Shown piece by piece: positions 13,125 to 13,206 of a stretch of DNA of 13,206 bases. Position 1 is the first letter of the stretch, and each line of letters begins with the position of its first letter. Under the pieces are notes generated by a model that had not been told where the DNA came from, did no database searches, and saw nothing but the letters and a program-made list of their open reading frames with translations. Both the position numbers and the translations under genes were made by a program. The DNA comes from JBFMGD01 sp040751775 (GTDB lineage: Bacteria > Bacillota > Dethiobacteria > DTU022): contig JBFMGD010000055.1 of NCBI GenBank assembly GCA_040751775.1, positions 1 to 13,206 on the forward strand. The letters are read 5' to 3'.

Positions 13125-13206
13125 TACCGCGCTGCTCGGCCAGCTTGCGGGCGCTGCCGGAAAGGCGCACCGCGGGCGGCCGGCCGCGAGCGGCCAGAAT
13201 CTCCAC
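13036..13206 (-). CDS. acpS: AcpS, holo-[acyl-carrier-protein] synthase (C-terminal part; 5' end outside window)
   Basis: 4'-phosphopantetheinyl transferase that activates acyl carrier protein using coenzyme A. Only the last 56 codons are visible, translated by hand because the frame enters from the window edge. The peptide contains VEILAARGRPPAVRLSG, corresponding to the family segment VEILNDEHGKPYVRLHG, and GVEVSLTHEPPFACAIAAAY, corresponding to the conserved vSLSHe-ya-Afv motif. The final residues KKQEARG come from the inverted repeat. It is convergent with aconitase and overlaps that reading frame by 89 bases. Confidence 0.85.
   Translation of the reverse strand: MEILAARGRPPAVRLSGSARKLAEQRGITGVEVSLTHEPPFACAIAAAYKKQEARG

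Overview
The window reads as chromosomal core sequence from a spore-forming, moderately GC-rich Firmicute of the class Clostridia. The evidence is a HrcA/CIRCE-controlled dnaK operon, a SpoIIP sporulation protein, a minimal Rrf2-NifS-IscU iron-sulphur operon, an Aquifex-type aconitase, strong AGGAGG-type ribosome binding sites and frequent TTG starts. I cannot name a genus. I see no phage, plasmid, CRISPR, tRNA or rRNA content, and no gene set that looks like a new system. The unusual material lies in the intergenic repeats, gene ends and regulatory sites.

Layout. From 1 to 6967 on the minus strand lies a heat-shock operon, read from high to low coordinates: a TTGACA/TATTTT promoter and perfect CIRCE operator (6902-6967), hrcA, grpE, dnaK, dnaJ, rsmE and mtaB (cut by the window edge). 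The dnaK-dnaJ gap is 261-273 bases and carries two palindromic elements plus a weak promoter-like stretch, so dnaJ-rsmE-mtaB may be partly uncoupled from dnaK. From 6995 to 8576, still on the minus strand, come spoIIP, with a sigma-E-like promoter, and a small membrane-anchored protein whose ribosome binding site lies in a hairpin. From 8771 to 10895 on the minus strand lies an Fe-S operon: rrf2/iscR-like regulator, nifS/iscS-like cysteine desulfurase and iscU-like scaffold, with a good housekeeping promoter. The region 10796-11111 is a divergent promoter region. On the plus strand, 11112-13124 encodes aconitase. The window closes with the 3' end of a convergent acpS gene (13036-13206, minus strand).

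How the genes fit together. HrcA represses its own operon through CIRCE. DnaK, DnaJ and GrpE form the folding machine. RsmE (16S rRNA) and MtaB (tRNA) are translation-related modification enzymes that often travel with dnaJ. NifS supplies persulfide sulphur to IscU for Fe-S assembly under a Cys-containing Rrf2 regulator; aconitase and MtaB in this same window are Fe-S enzymes that need such clusters. SpoIIP degrades peptidoglycan during engulfment.

The most noteworthy points are a dispersed double-hairpin repeat found at 3206-3248 and 8657-8698, an aconitase reading frame that runs about 37 residues past its expected end through an inverted repeat and into antisense acpS, a probable TTG start for DnaJ, departures from textbook glycines in the DnaJ zinc-finger repeats, and the absence of prmA, lepA/hemW and trmU from places where relatives often carry them.
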